64,000 nt of DNA from the NCBI GenBank assembly GCA_023846275.1, contig CM043865.1, positions 35,106,412 to 35,170,411 on the forward strand. The letters are read 5' to 3'. This document shows positions 1 to 12,900 of the stretch, one piece after another. Within the stretch, counting starts at the first letter, position 1, and every line of letters starts with the position of its first letter. Under the pieces are notes generated by a model. It was given only the letters and a program-made list of their open reading frames with translations. It made no database searches and was not told the DNA's origin. A program made the position numbers and the translations under genes. Origin of the DNA: Vanilla planifolia. Its lineage: Eukaryota; Streptophyta; Magnoliopsida; Asparagales; Orchidaceae.

Positions 1-3000
1 ATAATCAATTCTTGGGGATTGATTACTAAAATTTTTTATCTAAGTCCCTCCTTGAGATTCTCAAAGACATCATGTACCCCATTCTTTTTCAAACCAAAAA
101 GAAAAAAGAGAACAAAGAATGATTTGACAAATACTTAGGTGGCATTCAAAAGCTTGAGTAAATTGTTTTTTATTGACATATATGGTTTGTATAAATTTAT
201 AGGAAAATAAGTTGATGAATGTAAAGAATTCAAAATGTGGAAAATAGTTGCTTATTATTCTCTATTGGATCTACTTCTACAATAGTCTTAAAGTTTTAGT
301 CTAAATCGTTCATTAGTTTGGCTCCTCAGGTGAAAGTTCCTTCTGACTCTCCTTCCTTTGTCTCCCCCTTGTTGCTTTTTGGTCAAGTCTTCAACCATGA
401 TTCCCACTTAACTAAGGAGTCAATCTAGGCTTTTGTTTCCTACAACTAATGCTCTCAACTGAATTTGTTCTCTATCGAGTAGAGGGCCTCTTAAGGATCA
501 ATCTCAACGAGGTCTTCCTTTATCATTTTGTTTTTCTCGATTGAGAAGGTAGTGACTTTCCCTCTCACAAGAGCCCTTTTTCATTTGAAAGAGTAGAGCA
601 ATTAATTCTTAAGAGCCCTTGTATGCTGTCACTACCTCTACATGATGAACCTCTTGATGCATCCCATCTTGCCCTTAGAATTACTATCTAATAGTTCATA
701 AACTTCTTTGAATTATCTCTCCTATGCTTCCTTATTTATCTTAATTTTATGGCTCCATAATTATAGATAAGTGTGGTTTAGAGAACCCATTTAAATGTTT
801 CAACCCATTGAATAAGGGGACCAATGATGAGCCACAATTTCACCTTCCGATCAAGCTGGGCTACATTGCATGAAGATCAAACTTCTGGTTATCGTTGGCA
901 TGGGACTCTTTCATATTTCAAGGATCCTAAATCGTCTAAGTTTCTAGGCATTCATTCACTTGTTGGCTTCTTATCCTATTGTGACTCGTCAAAGTTTGCA
1001 ACTCCCATGGCCTCTATTGGAAGTTCTCGCTTAGACCATTTGCATGGAGCTCCTTTTGTGGTCCTTTAAGACACTTTTTTGTGTCTCTTTGATTAGATTC
1101 TACTTAAAGTCTTCTTGTTTAGAGTCCTTGTCAACATCCCCTCATTAGATAGCTAACCATCTAGCTTTGGTCAGCCCTAATTAAGTTTTTGTTTCCCTCT
1201 TGAGCGAGTGGTGGTTGTATTCAAGATCTCTTGTTGTTCTAGCCAAGAAAATCCTTGGCTAAGATGTCTTTTACTCTTCCTTATCTTACTAAATTAGTTC
1301 TTGTGCTTAACCATGGAGCATGATGACACACTAAGTTTCTCTACGAGAACTCTAGACATTCTTCTCTGATTGTCTTGACCAAGTCTTCTTCTTGATCTTT
1401 TCTCACTTTTAATATTAATTGTTTTGGGTCTTCTACTAGTTATCAAATCCTTTAGATTGTTGATTTTGAGTCTTTTGTTGGCTGCTAGGTCTTGTCACTT
1501 GCTTCTAACAATCAAGTCTCCCTTCCTTACTATAGAGGTTGACCTTTTGCCTTCCACTAATAAAATCCCCCATTGCATTCAACAAAAGGACTTCGTGACT
1601 TCAATATCTTCTAACATCGACATCGACATCTACACTTCATGAACTGTCTCATGCCTAAAAGTAAAGTTTTGTCTACCTCATGCATTGTCCACTACTATCT
1701 CTTCTCTCTATTGGTGGAGTCTTTGTCAAACCCTCTTTCAATGTTCATATAACTATGATGTGGCACCCCTTTTGTATCGGAAGAGAAACTAGGCTCTTTC
1801 TATTACTGTGGGTGCATCCTTTTTCCCTTTTGGGCTCTTCACATAATAAGTTTTTGGTCTTTTTCTTTGCTTTTTGCACGAGTTCTCTGCTTTGTACTAT
1901 TCACTTTCTTTTTTGGTATTCTCTAATTAGTGGATCTGTTAAACTACACATGTATATAAGACATGCACTTGTGCACGCATCCAGGGGCATCTCTTGACAT
2001 CAACAATGAGAAAAGCAGATCCTATCGCTTTTATCCTCGAAGAACATTTTGCCAAATTGGGAAAGTAGCATGGATTGATATGTGCACCAAAAAAAGTAGA
2101 AGCTGTAATTGAAGTCACTTAGAAAAAGCTGAACTATTTAGGAGTGTCTTTGACAAGCATCTTTTTATTTCATAAATTTGCAATTAACTTCGAAAAGTTA
2201 TTAATACCAATGGAGGCATTTTGTAGTTAATAGTTTGCATCATGGGAATTATTATGCTTGGGGAGTATATCAGCCAAAATGTATTTCTCATCCTTTTGCA
2301 ATTAAAAACATGTATGTTGGAGGGTTGAATTGGAAACAACCTTTATAATCCATCACAAGTGTTTGCACTTCTTAATTCTAAGCCAAAGCTCAATTTTCAG
2401 TATTCTTTTTCAAAAAATTGGCCAAATTGACATGTTTCATCTTAATCATGCCAATTAAAACACATAATGAAAGTGTTTTAATACTTTCATATAGAATGTA
2501 TAATCCCATATGGAGGATTTTCAAGTTATAATAATCATTATTAACCTTATGGACTTGATGTGAGAAGTTTGATGACAGCATCATTTTATATTTTGGTTAA
2601 CTTATATTTCAAAGTATTCTTAGAATTGCTGAGCAAGATAATTTGGCAAGATTGCTTTTGCTAATGCCAATATCATTTGGACTTAGACTTTATTGGGAGG
2701 ATGCACCAAAATGGTGTGATAGATACCTTGGTTTAGCAGTTTGAATTGTTTTTTCTTTGCAAATAGAATGTCACAACCTATGATCATTGAGGCATTAGGA
2801 ATGATATTAGGTAGCTATCAAAGCCATACCCAGAGTTTTATAAACTAAACATCACATTCATGCACTCACATTTTAATTCCTTCAAAACTTGTGGATTGTC
2901 CAATGTGTTTATCAAATTATCTATTAGGTAGAAGTAAAATTCGTTAATTTTAGAAATCTAAATGGGATTTTTATTGGATGGCTATCAGATTGTCCAATAT

Positions 3001-3347
3001 ATGTCCGATGATTATCAGACCATTTGATGGAGGATTCAATCTTAAGGAGACATTGAGTAGCTAAAATCGTGTTTCTATTGAACGATTATCGGGTTGTCTA
3101 ATACTTGGTCTGGTAAATGATCAGACATTCAATTGTTCGGTCCATTAATTGGTGCTTGGATGTTGTTTGACGAACGACCATCAGATTGTTTGATCGACTG
3201 TCTGATAGTCAGTGGACCATTCGGAAAACCTTTGACACTCAATTCTAGTATTTAGGATTGTCCTTTTTTGACCTAATTGGACTGCTTGGCACTTGGATTG
3301 AACCGTTTGATACATTTCTAGATATTTTGCATTTTATATCTAGGTGT
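1..3347. other. Non-coding stretch upstream of the copia element
   Basis: No gene is recognisable here. The first 2 kb has pyrimidine-rich patches and short open frames that resemble no known protein and contain frequent stops. The last 400 bases (about 2930-3240) carry repeated short motifs of the type ATCAGA/TTGTCCGAT and lie directly against the 5' LTR of a copia element; they may be LTR sequence of that element or of another one. The missing first exon of the PP2C gene is not found here. Confidence 0.5.
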
Positions 3348-4150
3348 GTTGGAAATTCAAATTTAATTTTTGTTTACTCAAAATCTGTTGAATATGTTGT
3401 CACAGCACTTATTCCTTGCTTATAAATAGAACTTGAATTTATGCCTCGCCACCTTCCTTGATAACTTAAGCTTTCAATAATCTCAAGTAAGAGGAAAATT
3501 AGAGTGGATCTAGTGCTACTTGCCATTTGCTTTCAAACTCCTCTTTTCTCTAATGCTAAGCCTTGGAGATGTTGGCAACTTCGAGCCAATCACTTCCTAG
3601 CAATGCATTGGCGTTAAATGTTAGATGTTTTGAGTAAGAACTTTATTATAATTTCTCTTATGTGCTTTTTCTGTTTTTGCTCTTGTGAGCTTATGGTTTT
3701 TGCTCTTTTAGGCTTTCTATTTTTGACTTTGTGAATATTTTATTTTGACTCTTTTGGGCATTATTGTGATTCCTTTGGATCTTGTTATAAGGTCTTTTGT
3801 CTGTCAACTTTTTGTGTAAAATGTCCAATTTTACCAAACTTAGTCGATTGTGTCGCATAGACATAAGTTTCTTGTTTGGAGTTAAACCACTTAAACGTCT
3901 GGGGTGTCATTTTCTTTATGGCATATTCTTCACGTAAAGGCTTTCAAAAACTAAACACGAGACTCTCTAAAACCTTGTTTTATAGCTTATTCTTGAACTT
4001 CACAAAAAGTTTAATAATTAGTTTCATAGTTTATTTTTGGAATATTTACACTTAAGCTTTTATTTAAGACTTCTATTTGGATTGAATTGTGTCTTTTAAT
4101 TTTGATAATTTTATAAATAGTTGCAATTCACTGCCTCTCTTGTGAGAATA
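3348..4150 (+). repeat. 5' LTR of the copia element
   Basis: It matches 8565-9378 along its length. Shared blocks include the TATA-like GCTTATAAATAG (3419 and 8631), CCACCTTCCTTGAT, CTTTGGATCTT, GCTTTCAAAAACTAAAC and AAAACCTTGTTTTATAGC. The start is taken at TGTTGG. The end is placed just before the primer-binding-like site at 4162. Both edges are approximate, because the two copies have drifted. Confidence 0.8.
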
Positions 4151-7100
4151 TTTTTTTTTAATTGGTATTAGAAAGACGTGTATAAGAAAATAAATTCTCT
4201 AGAAAAAATCAAAACTTATTTTCATAACCTTATTGAAGAATCGATTTCCGTGGGAGAAGATATTTCCTCCCATCATCCATTATTATTTATAAGGAAATTT
4301 TATTTATATTAGAAGAACGACGTGCATGTTTTCTTTAAGTCCATTGATTTGGATATTTGGGAGATTGTAAAACAACTTTTAATTTTTCCTACGAAGATTA
4401 TAAATAATGAAACTATAAGAAAGTTTATTAGTCAACTAACATCGAAAGAAAAACACAAAATTCAACTTAACTTGAATAATAAACATGTTGCATTGTGTTA
4501 TGTTGACCATAAAGTAAAATTGAATGATGAACTTGTGGATTGTCTATGAAAGTTGGAGCAAACTCAAGGTAATTTATGAAGACACATCCTCAGTTAAAGA
4601 GAGTAAAATAAACATGTTCACCTATGACTAAACTATTTCGTATGGTTTGTAGTGAATCAATTAAATCTATGTTTTAGATTTACTAATATTATTAATGGCT
4701 AGGCCAAACTTGAGAAAATTGTTTCTAATGGTGAATAGGTTAGGAAGATCTTAAGAGTATTTTAAAAGCAGTATGATTCTCTAACTACCACTATCAAGAC
4801 GATTAAGGACATGTCATATTATCCCTGTTATAGGAGAATTAATGACTAATGAAATGAAGATGGCTCGTTGGAAAGATGAAGGGAATAGTGTTGAAAAATT
4901 GAAGAACAAAAAGGAGGATGTAATTGCATTGAAAGTAGATTGTTTCTCTGATGATGAGACTTTTGGGGAGGATGAGCTAGTATGTATTACACATGCTTTA
5001 TCTAGAATACTTAATATTAAACCAACCATAAAGGAGTAGAGGTTTAAGCATAAGCACCAAAGCAGAGGAATAAATAATATGTCATGAATGCAAAAATTGG
5101 GGTGCATTTACTTTCAATACTCATAATTGTTGGATGAGATGAAAAATACAAAAATTTGAAGAAAAAGAAGCATAAAGGATAATCGTAAATGACTGATTTA
5201 CTCAAGACAAAAGGAGACCTTCATGGGCTCTTAGATGTTCTGAAATTTATTAGAGATGAATTAACTAATTCTCTTGCACAAAATATTACTATGGAGACTT
5301 ATTTTAATGAGTTTAAAAGATTGTATTCGCATTGTTTTATTTTTGAAAATTGTTACATTGTTCAAGATAAAACTCTACAAGATTATGCTCACTCACAATC
5401 ACATCAAGGAAAACTTATGTCACTATTGTATGAAACTCGAGCATATAACTAAAAAATGCAAAATTAAGGCTAATGTTTATTCTAGTTTTCATAAATATGT
5501 ATAGGTTGCTAAAGTTAATTCAATAAATTCTAGAAACTCAAGTTTTGATCATCTTGGCTGCAAAAAGTTTGGGTCTTTAGAATTAACTCTTAGCTCATTT
5601 TGTGTGGGCATGCTTCCTTAATAGCTCCAAAGGGAGTATATGGTATTTGGACTATAAATGCTTTAGACATATGATGGGAAATCGTACTATGTTCACCCAA
5701 CTAAGTGCATTTGATGGAGTGATTATCCTTGGCGACAACTCTAAGGAGAGGATCATCGACAAGAGTGTCATTGATAACTCTTTTGCATAATTAACAATGT
5801 GCTTTTAGTGGCTAGTTTAAAGTATAATTTGCTTAGATTAAGCTAATTATGTTAATTGGGTTTTATTGAAAATTTTGACTTAGGTTTTGCTTAGTATAAG
5901 CCCCTAATAATTGTTTCAAGGAAAATTAACACTTGCTTGATTACTTTGCAAAATTTAGAAATTAGTGCACTTGAAGTGTCTTGCATCATGGGTCATTAGC
6001 ATTAAGCTTTGGCATCAAAGGATCTATCATGATAGCTTTTCAGCCATCAAGAAAATTGTTAAATACAATTTAGTTATGGGTATACGTGATTTGCATTTGA
6101 AGGAAGAATATATATGTAGACATGTCAATGAAATAAACAGCCTATAATTTCATTCAAACCTAAAAATGATATTTTAACTAGTAGATTCTTAGAGATTCTT
6201 CACTTAAACCTATTTAGATCTATTCAACCTTAAAGCTTAAGAGAATATAAATATGAATTTGCAATAGGAGATGACTACTTTAGGTTCACATAGGTTTTAT
6301 TTCTAAGAAGGAAAAGGGAAACTTTCAAAATTTTTTGCAATTTATAATAAGCATTCAAAAGGAGTAAAATGCATCAATTATATCAATTTTATTGAAATGG
6401 TCATGGTGGAAAATATAAAAATGAACTATTTATGGAATACTACAACATCAATGGGACTAACAATGCCTTCTTATCTCCAAGAACACCTCAATGAAATGGA
6501 GTAATAGCAAGAAAATAGGGCATTAATTGATATGATTAGGTTCATATTTAATAAATATAATTTATCAAAATATTTTTAGGTTGAGACAATTAGTATGAAT
6601 TGTTATGTTGTGAATCATGTGTTAACTCATCATATTTTTAAGACTATATTTTATGAACTTTTGGAGGAAAGAAAACCTAAAATTGCATGCTTACATGTTT
6701 TTGGGTAGGTGTTATCTTCTTAAAAATGATAAAATGCATTAGCTAAATTTGATGCAAAATTGAATAAAGGAATATTTTTAAGATATTTCTTAAATAGCAA
6801 ATCATGTAAAGTTTATAACAAAAGAACTAGTTGTAGAAGAATATACCCATATTGTTTTTAATGAATCTCCTTGTAACTTAAAGAGATGGCTACACAAGAT
6901 GAAATTTTAAGGTTTGTGAAAAATTCAGTATAAAAGATAATAATATGGATGAAGAAAACAGTGATTCAAATAAAAGATCTATAGAAAATCAAATACTTAA
7001 GGATTGGAAATATAATTGCAATGATTCTAACCATCTAATCTTGGGAGTTGTGGCCAAAGGTGTAGGAACTAGGACAAATTTAAATCATATAGCTTTTGTT

Positions 7101-8564
7101 TCAAATTATGAACCTAAAAGCATAGAAAGCTCTTAATAATAAATTTTGGCAACTTGCTATGAATGGGGAATTAAATCAATCTGATATAATTGAAGTATGG
7201 AAACCAATCCTATGGCCTCAAAATTATGCCATAAGTGGAACAAAATAGATTTTTAAAAATAAATTAGATGAAAATGAAATCTTTGTTAGAAAAAAAACTA
7301 AGCTAGTTGCAAAGGGCTATTGTGAAGTCAAAGATATTGACTTTGATGAAACCTTTGCGCTTTTGCTAAATTAGAAGTCATTTGCATTCTTGTAACTTAT
7401 GTATGCTTTAAAGGTTTTAAACTTCATCAAATGGATATTAAAAGTATATTTTTGAATGGTTATATAAATGAAGATGTTTATAGAAAGCATTATATGATTT
7501 AAAACAAGCACCTTGTGTTTGATATGATAGACTTTGTAGTCTTCTTATTTCAAATAGTTTCATAAAAGGAAATGTTGACATTACTTTCTTCATTAAAAAT
7601 CAAAATAAAGGCTAATTAATTTGTTAAGTTTATAGGATTTTGTGAGAAACTTGCATTTAATAAAAAATGAGTTTGAGATGATTATGATGAAAGAACTTAA
7701 CTTTTTCTTGGTCTTCAAATACAACAAATGAAAAATGAGACTTTTATCTCTCCAAATGCACTCTTGAATTATTAAAAAAATTTAAATTTGATACTTAAAA
7801 TCTAGAATAACAATCATAACAACATATGTTAATTTAAATAAGGATGACAATGGAAAACCTATAGGTATAAAATTATATAGAGAACGATAGGATCATTGTT
7901 GCACTTAACTGTCAATAGACTCGACATTTATTTTGTCCTTGTGCTTGGTTTGAAGCCAATCCTAAGGAATCACATTCGTAAACCATAAAGCAATCTTTTA
8001 GGCTCTTTATTGGGATTAAAACTCTAGGTCTTTTGTACCCTAGAAATGAATTGAGACTTGATTTAATTGCCTATTTCAACGCTTCTTTTACGGGGAGCAA
8101 TACTAATAAGAGAAGCACATTTGACATTCATTAATTATTAAGGAAATTCTTTTATTTTATGTGCAAGTAAAAAACAAAATTTAGTTGTCCTTTCTGCAAC
8201 CAAATTTGAAAACATTGTCACCTATTGTGTAACACAAGTTATGTGGTTGAAACGACAATTAGTAGATTATCACATTCAATTAGTAGAAACCTTTATTTGT
8301 TATGATGATTCAAGTGCAATATGGTTAACCAAAAATCCAATTCAAACCTCACTTTCAAAACACCGATATTAGGTATCACTTTGTTGGAGAACTAGTTAAT
8401 TTCAAAACCATAACAATGATATTTGCTCTTATTGATGAACAATTTGTGGGTATGTTTACAAATTGATTTCCATCAGAAGGTTTTATAATAATTAGAACAA
8501 GTTTAAAGATTATTAATCTCTTTGACTAGAACAAATCTTTTGCATGATTACAAAAAAATAGGAG

Positions 8565-9378
8565 ATAAACTAGTTTAATTTTTGTTTACTTAAAATCAAA
8601 ATATCTTTTCACAACATTTACACCTCCTTGCTTATAAATAGGACTTGTATTCATGCCTTACCACCTTCCTTGATGAAGTAAACTTTCCATAATCACTAGT
8701 TAGAGGGAAATTAGAGTGCACGTAGAGCTATTTGCTTTTTTCTTTCAAAGATCTCTTTTCTTTAGCATCAAGATTTGGATATTGACAACTTTGAGCTAAT
8801 TACTTCTCTGCAATTAGTTTGCATCTCATTGACTCTAAAAGTTAAAAGTTTCTTGTGAGAACTGTATTGTAATTTTTTTCTCTGAGCTTTTGTTGTTTTA
8901 GCTCTTATGAGCTTGTGTTCTTGCTCTTTTGGGGTCTTTGATTTTGATGTATTTGAATCATTTTTGTTTTGATTTTTTTGGCTATTTTTGTGATCCCTTT
9001 GGATCTTATTGTGAGGTTTTCGATTTACAGACTTTTGGAAAAAATGCCCAATTTTAGTAAATCTAATCTTACGTGCCTAGAGGTGAAGTAAGCTCATTTT
9101 TTAGAGCAAACCACCTGGATATTTTGATTGTCATTTTTCTTATTGCATTCTTCACGCAAAAGCTTTCAAAAACTAAACTCAAGACTTTCTAAAACCTTGT
9201 TTTATAGCCCTTGCTTGAATACAAAAAAAAAAAAAAATTGATAAGAGCTTTTAAAGTTTAATTAAAAAATATTTACAATCAGACTTTTATTTGAGACTTT
9301 TAGTGAGATTATACCGTGTCCCTCAACTTTTTTAATTTTGTAAAAATTTTAATTCACATCTCTTTTTGTAGGACGACA
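8565..9378 (+). repeat. 3' LTR of the copia element
   Basis: This is the second copy of the repeat at 3348-4150, in the same orientation, directly after the RNase H remnant. A weak purine tract (AAAAAAATAGGAGA) precedes it. Substitutions and small gaps against the 5' copy are frequent, so the insertion is old. A poly-A run (about 9224-9237) has arisen inside it. Confidence 0.8.
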
Positions 9379-9929
9379 TTTCCTTCAATCATTTCTACGT
9401 TCACCATTATGACAACTTTGTCAAGTTATGCATCAACAAACCACCATATTATATATAGACCACGTAACCACAGACCATCAAAACACAGTGCATCCAAGAT
9501 TGACAACACATTGGATATATATTTCTTGAATGCAGTGGATCGATTAATTTGCCTCTAAAGAAAGAGTAGTACTTTCTATCAATTCAAGACATCTCTACTG
9601 TGATATTGTAACTTCTTGGTAGCCATTAGTTGTTGGACAAGACATCTCTACTGAAGTTCTATACTTGCATTTTTTTAATTGTATTTCTTACTTCTGCTAA
9701 GAATTTTATTCCTGACTTGTGTGTTTGTGTTGAAATAATGCCTTTGTTTGGAAACCTGTATTAATGTACAAAAATGGAATCCAACTAGGAAACCTGAACT
9801 GTCAAGCACACAGCTGTTTAATTTAACAATCATTATTTCTTTGGTTGTTGGGCATGCATCTTTCCCCCATTTGAGAAGGAACATTGATGCAAAATTCTGC
9901 GTATTAAATCCCTTTTACACTCTATGCAG
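9379..9929 (+). other. Intron-like DNA before the first visible PP2C exon
   Basis: About 550 bases separate the copia element from the exon acceptor at 9929. It ends in a pyrimidine-containing stretch and CTCTATGCAG, a normal 3' splice site. A short open frame from 9748 runs into the exon in another frame and is not considered coding. Confidence 0.5.
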
Positions 9930-12900
9930 GGATTGCTCGAGAGAATGGAACGATTTCAGAAGAGGTCCTAAGAAATGCCTTTTCTGCAACAGAGGATGGA
10001 TTTCTAGAACATGTGCGAAGAACACGACAACTGAAACCAGTAATTGCTACAATTGGGTCATGCTGCTTGGTGGGATTAATTTGGGAAAGAACACTATATG
10101 TGGCTAACTTGGGAGATTCTAGAGCTGTAATTGGCTATATAGATAGGTCTAATAATATAATTGCTGAGCAACTGACCAAAGATCATAATGCAAGCATGGA
10201 AGAAGTCAGGCAGGAACTTCGGTCCTGTCATCCAGATGATCCAAATATTGTAGCAATGAAGCATGGAGTGTGGAGAGTCAAAGGCATTATACAGGTTAGA
10301 TTACTTTTTTATAATTCTAGTTTCTTTTTCTTTTTATAGTTCAGGAATAGAAATTTCTCATTTGCATGAGTGCATGTTTTGATAAGTCTTCTTGTGCCCT
10401 GTGATTGGAAAAAAAAAAGTAAATGCAATTATGTTAAATAACTGGCAAATGAAATGTCATTTGTATTTTTATTTCACGTTTGGTTTGTGTGGGAGTGGAG
10501 ATGAATGCAAAAGAAAAATGGAAGCGAAATGAATGTTGTGTGAAACTTACGTTCAGTAGCTTGTTTCGTTAGAGTTGGAAGTTGCAAGGAATTTGATTTC
10601 GTTTCAATATACCTTTTTGTTATCACAGTTTCATATGGAAATGTTAGACTTATATAACATGTTATAAAACCTTTTTTATGTAAGCTGTAACTATAGTATG
10701 ACTATGATCTTTAAAGAAATAAAATATGAGCAAGTCAATATTCTAGATGGTTCAATTTTCTTTAAGTTTATTTGTTCATTCATTAAAAGCTTGTTTTTAT
10801 TTGACAGCAGCTAGGGAGTTAAGAAAGTCTAGTTGAAAAGAAGGCATTGACATTGAAGTAGAACTAACAAAGGAAAAATAGAGAAAATAAATTATTCAAG
10901 AAATTGTTAATGTGAAAGACCATTAAAGAGACAAAAACCTCTTCCTAAACAACATAAATGGGGTTATATATAAGGTATATGGTACTTTGTACAATATGAG
11001 ATAAACATACAAATCATAAAAGGTCAACTGCTCAATATATAATTATTTTTTTATTATTCAATAGTTATTCTAAATAGTGTGTTACTAAAATGAACCAAAT
11101 GTGGGAAAATAAAAAAAAAGTCTAAATATAACATGTGCTGACCACCTTGGGCAATTGGTTGACTGCATGATGTTGTTTGAAGGACACTATTCAATGCTGC
11201 CCTCCAATCACATTGTATAGTCCCGTTGAACCAAAACCCTAAAAAGCCTAGATACTGTCAGGTTAAGTTATCTGAGTCACCAACAAGTTTGTTTGAGCTA
11301 TGCTAAACCTTTGAAATGTCTAGATACTCAGAGAAAATCTATAGTTGACCCAAAGGTATGGTATTATCTAAGGAAACTTGTAGTTGACACAAGCTAATTG
11401 AATGTTTCTAGATTTTGTTCATGCTCATCAAAGTTAAATCTTATGTGATCTAGATGGTGTCAAACAATCTCAAACTAGAGGAGGTTGGGATACCCATATA
11501 GCTACATCTTTTGAGTCTCAATGGGCTAGTTGATTGTCCTTTGAAGATCTATCACATGCTTATGCATCAACTTTCCTGTAGTGGGGAGACACTTGTCCTA
11601 GGTAGTAACAAAAGTGGTAGTTGGCTTTGGTGACCATGAAGCTAATTTGGTGTTGCACTATTTGGTCGAACCTGGTTCTTGATTAGAGGAGAATGTTTAT
11701 TACTATACTTAACAAAGGATGCCATGGCTCCAAGAACCCAGCTTGACCCACAAATATATTCCCATACTCACTTGTTTGTTGACATATGGTTAGTGGAAAT
11801 AATAGAACAAGGTCACTCAAAAGGGAGGGGAAAAGGCTTAAGAGCTCACTAGGCATTGTTAGTGGCATCTCACTTCCAATAAAATTAAGAATTCCAAAGA
11901 ACGTGTCTAATAATATGTTTGTTTTGACATCTCCAACACCTCAATGGATCAACTTTCTAATAAACTTGCATAAATAAATGCACACTCCCATTTATGTCAT
12001 CATGTTATTGAACATGAGCTTCAACTGATCTTTTACATTTTAATAAGCGTAAAATATATATGTAATGCATTTATGATGGGAATAGAGCTTTAGCTTAAAA
12101 CATCAATACAAAAGCAGTTATGGACTCAAATCTTATTTGAAGACATAGACGTGATAATGCAAAAGAAATCTATTATCACTAAAAACTTGTTTTTGGTACC
12201 AAGCAATCAAGAAATCTTATTTTAATCAAGAGAAAGGAAAAATGAAATGAAGATGTGATGTTTAGCCATCATTTTCTTATGATATTGTCTTCAACTGAAA
12301 TATGTATATGGTCCCCCAATAGCCTATAGTTGTTTAGGTGCAAGGGAAGATCTTAAAACATCCTAGAATAGTTATCACACTGTAGAAATGATTGCATCAT
12401 GGTATCGAGGTTTAGGGTGCATAAAGGACCAAATGGGTGTGGGATGATCCTTGAAATTTAGTAAGACCCTTTTGATATTTGGATTTAGAGTATTCTCAAG
12501 TGAATGGTCTAAATTAGTTGATGTCAACACAAAAGGTTCAATCTTAAAATCTCCTTCATTTGGAATGACAACTTATAAAATCTCCTTAGTTTCCATGAAG
12601 GTCAAATTAATAGCCGTAGTTATGTTGGTTAATTGATGAACTCACAAGGCATGTACATGACAGGCACATTATAAATTGGTAGGTTGATGAGTTTGTCTAA
12701 GAATGAAGTAAGATCCATGGGGTTCTAAAGAAATTTGTGGAGCTTAGTAAGAATGCACTCAACCAAACTCAAATAGTTGGACATGTAACTAAATGGAGTC
12801 AAATGCAACTAGTTAGAAGAAAACATCAAAAGAAAGAATTGGGTCCAATAAATGTCTATTTTCACTAATGGGCTGACGAACCACATTATTAATGTCTATG

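Larger units (their letters stand above)
3348..9378 (+). mobile_element. Decayed Ty1/copia LTR retrotransposon, all domains in order
   Basis: The element has two diverged LTRs (about 3348-4150 and 8565-9378) and a primer-binding-site-like TTGGTATTAGAAAGAC at 4162-4177, close to the initiator-Met tRNA complement used by many plant copia elements. Coding remnants follow the copia order. Gag comes first (about 4320-5100, with IDLDIWEIV and VQLN-type text), then a CCHC zinc knuckle at about 5420-5465 (C-x2-C-x4-H-x4-C). Protease/integrase junction text is WYLDYKCFRHMMGN at about 5640. The pre-integrase LWHQRIYHDSF lies at about 6008. Reverse transcriptase runs about 7140-7500 (KLVAKGY, HQMDIKSIFLNGYI), and RNase H about 8080-8480 (VMWLKRQL, KNPIQTSLSKH). 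Many stops and frameshifts make it non-autonomous. It lies just upstream of the first visible PP2C exon, probably inside an intron. Confidence 0.9.

Noticed and set aside
824-1997. Three plus-strand open frames near the left end
   Set aside because: No domains, no splice pattern, and none carries the PP2C first-exon DGHGG motif that I looked for.
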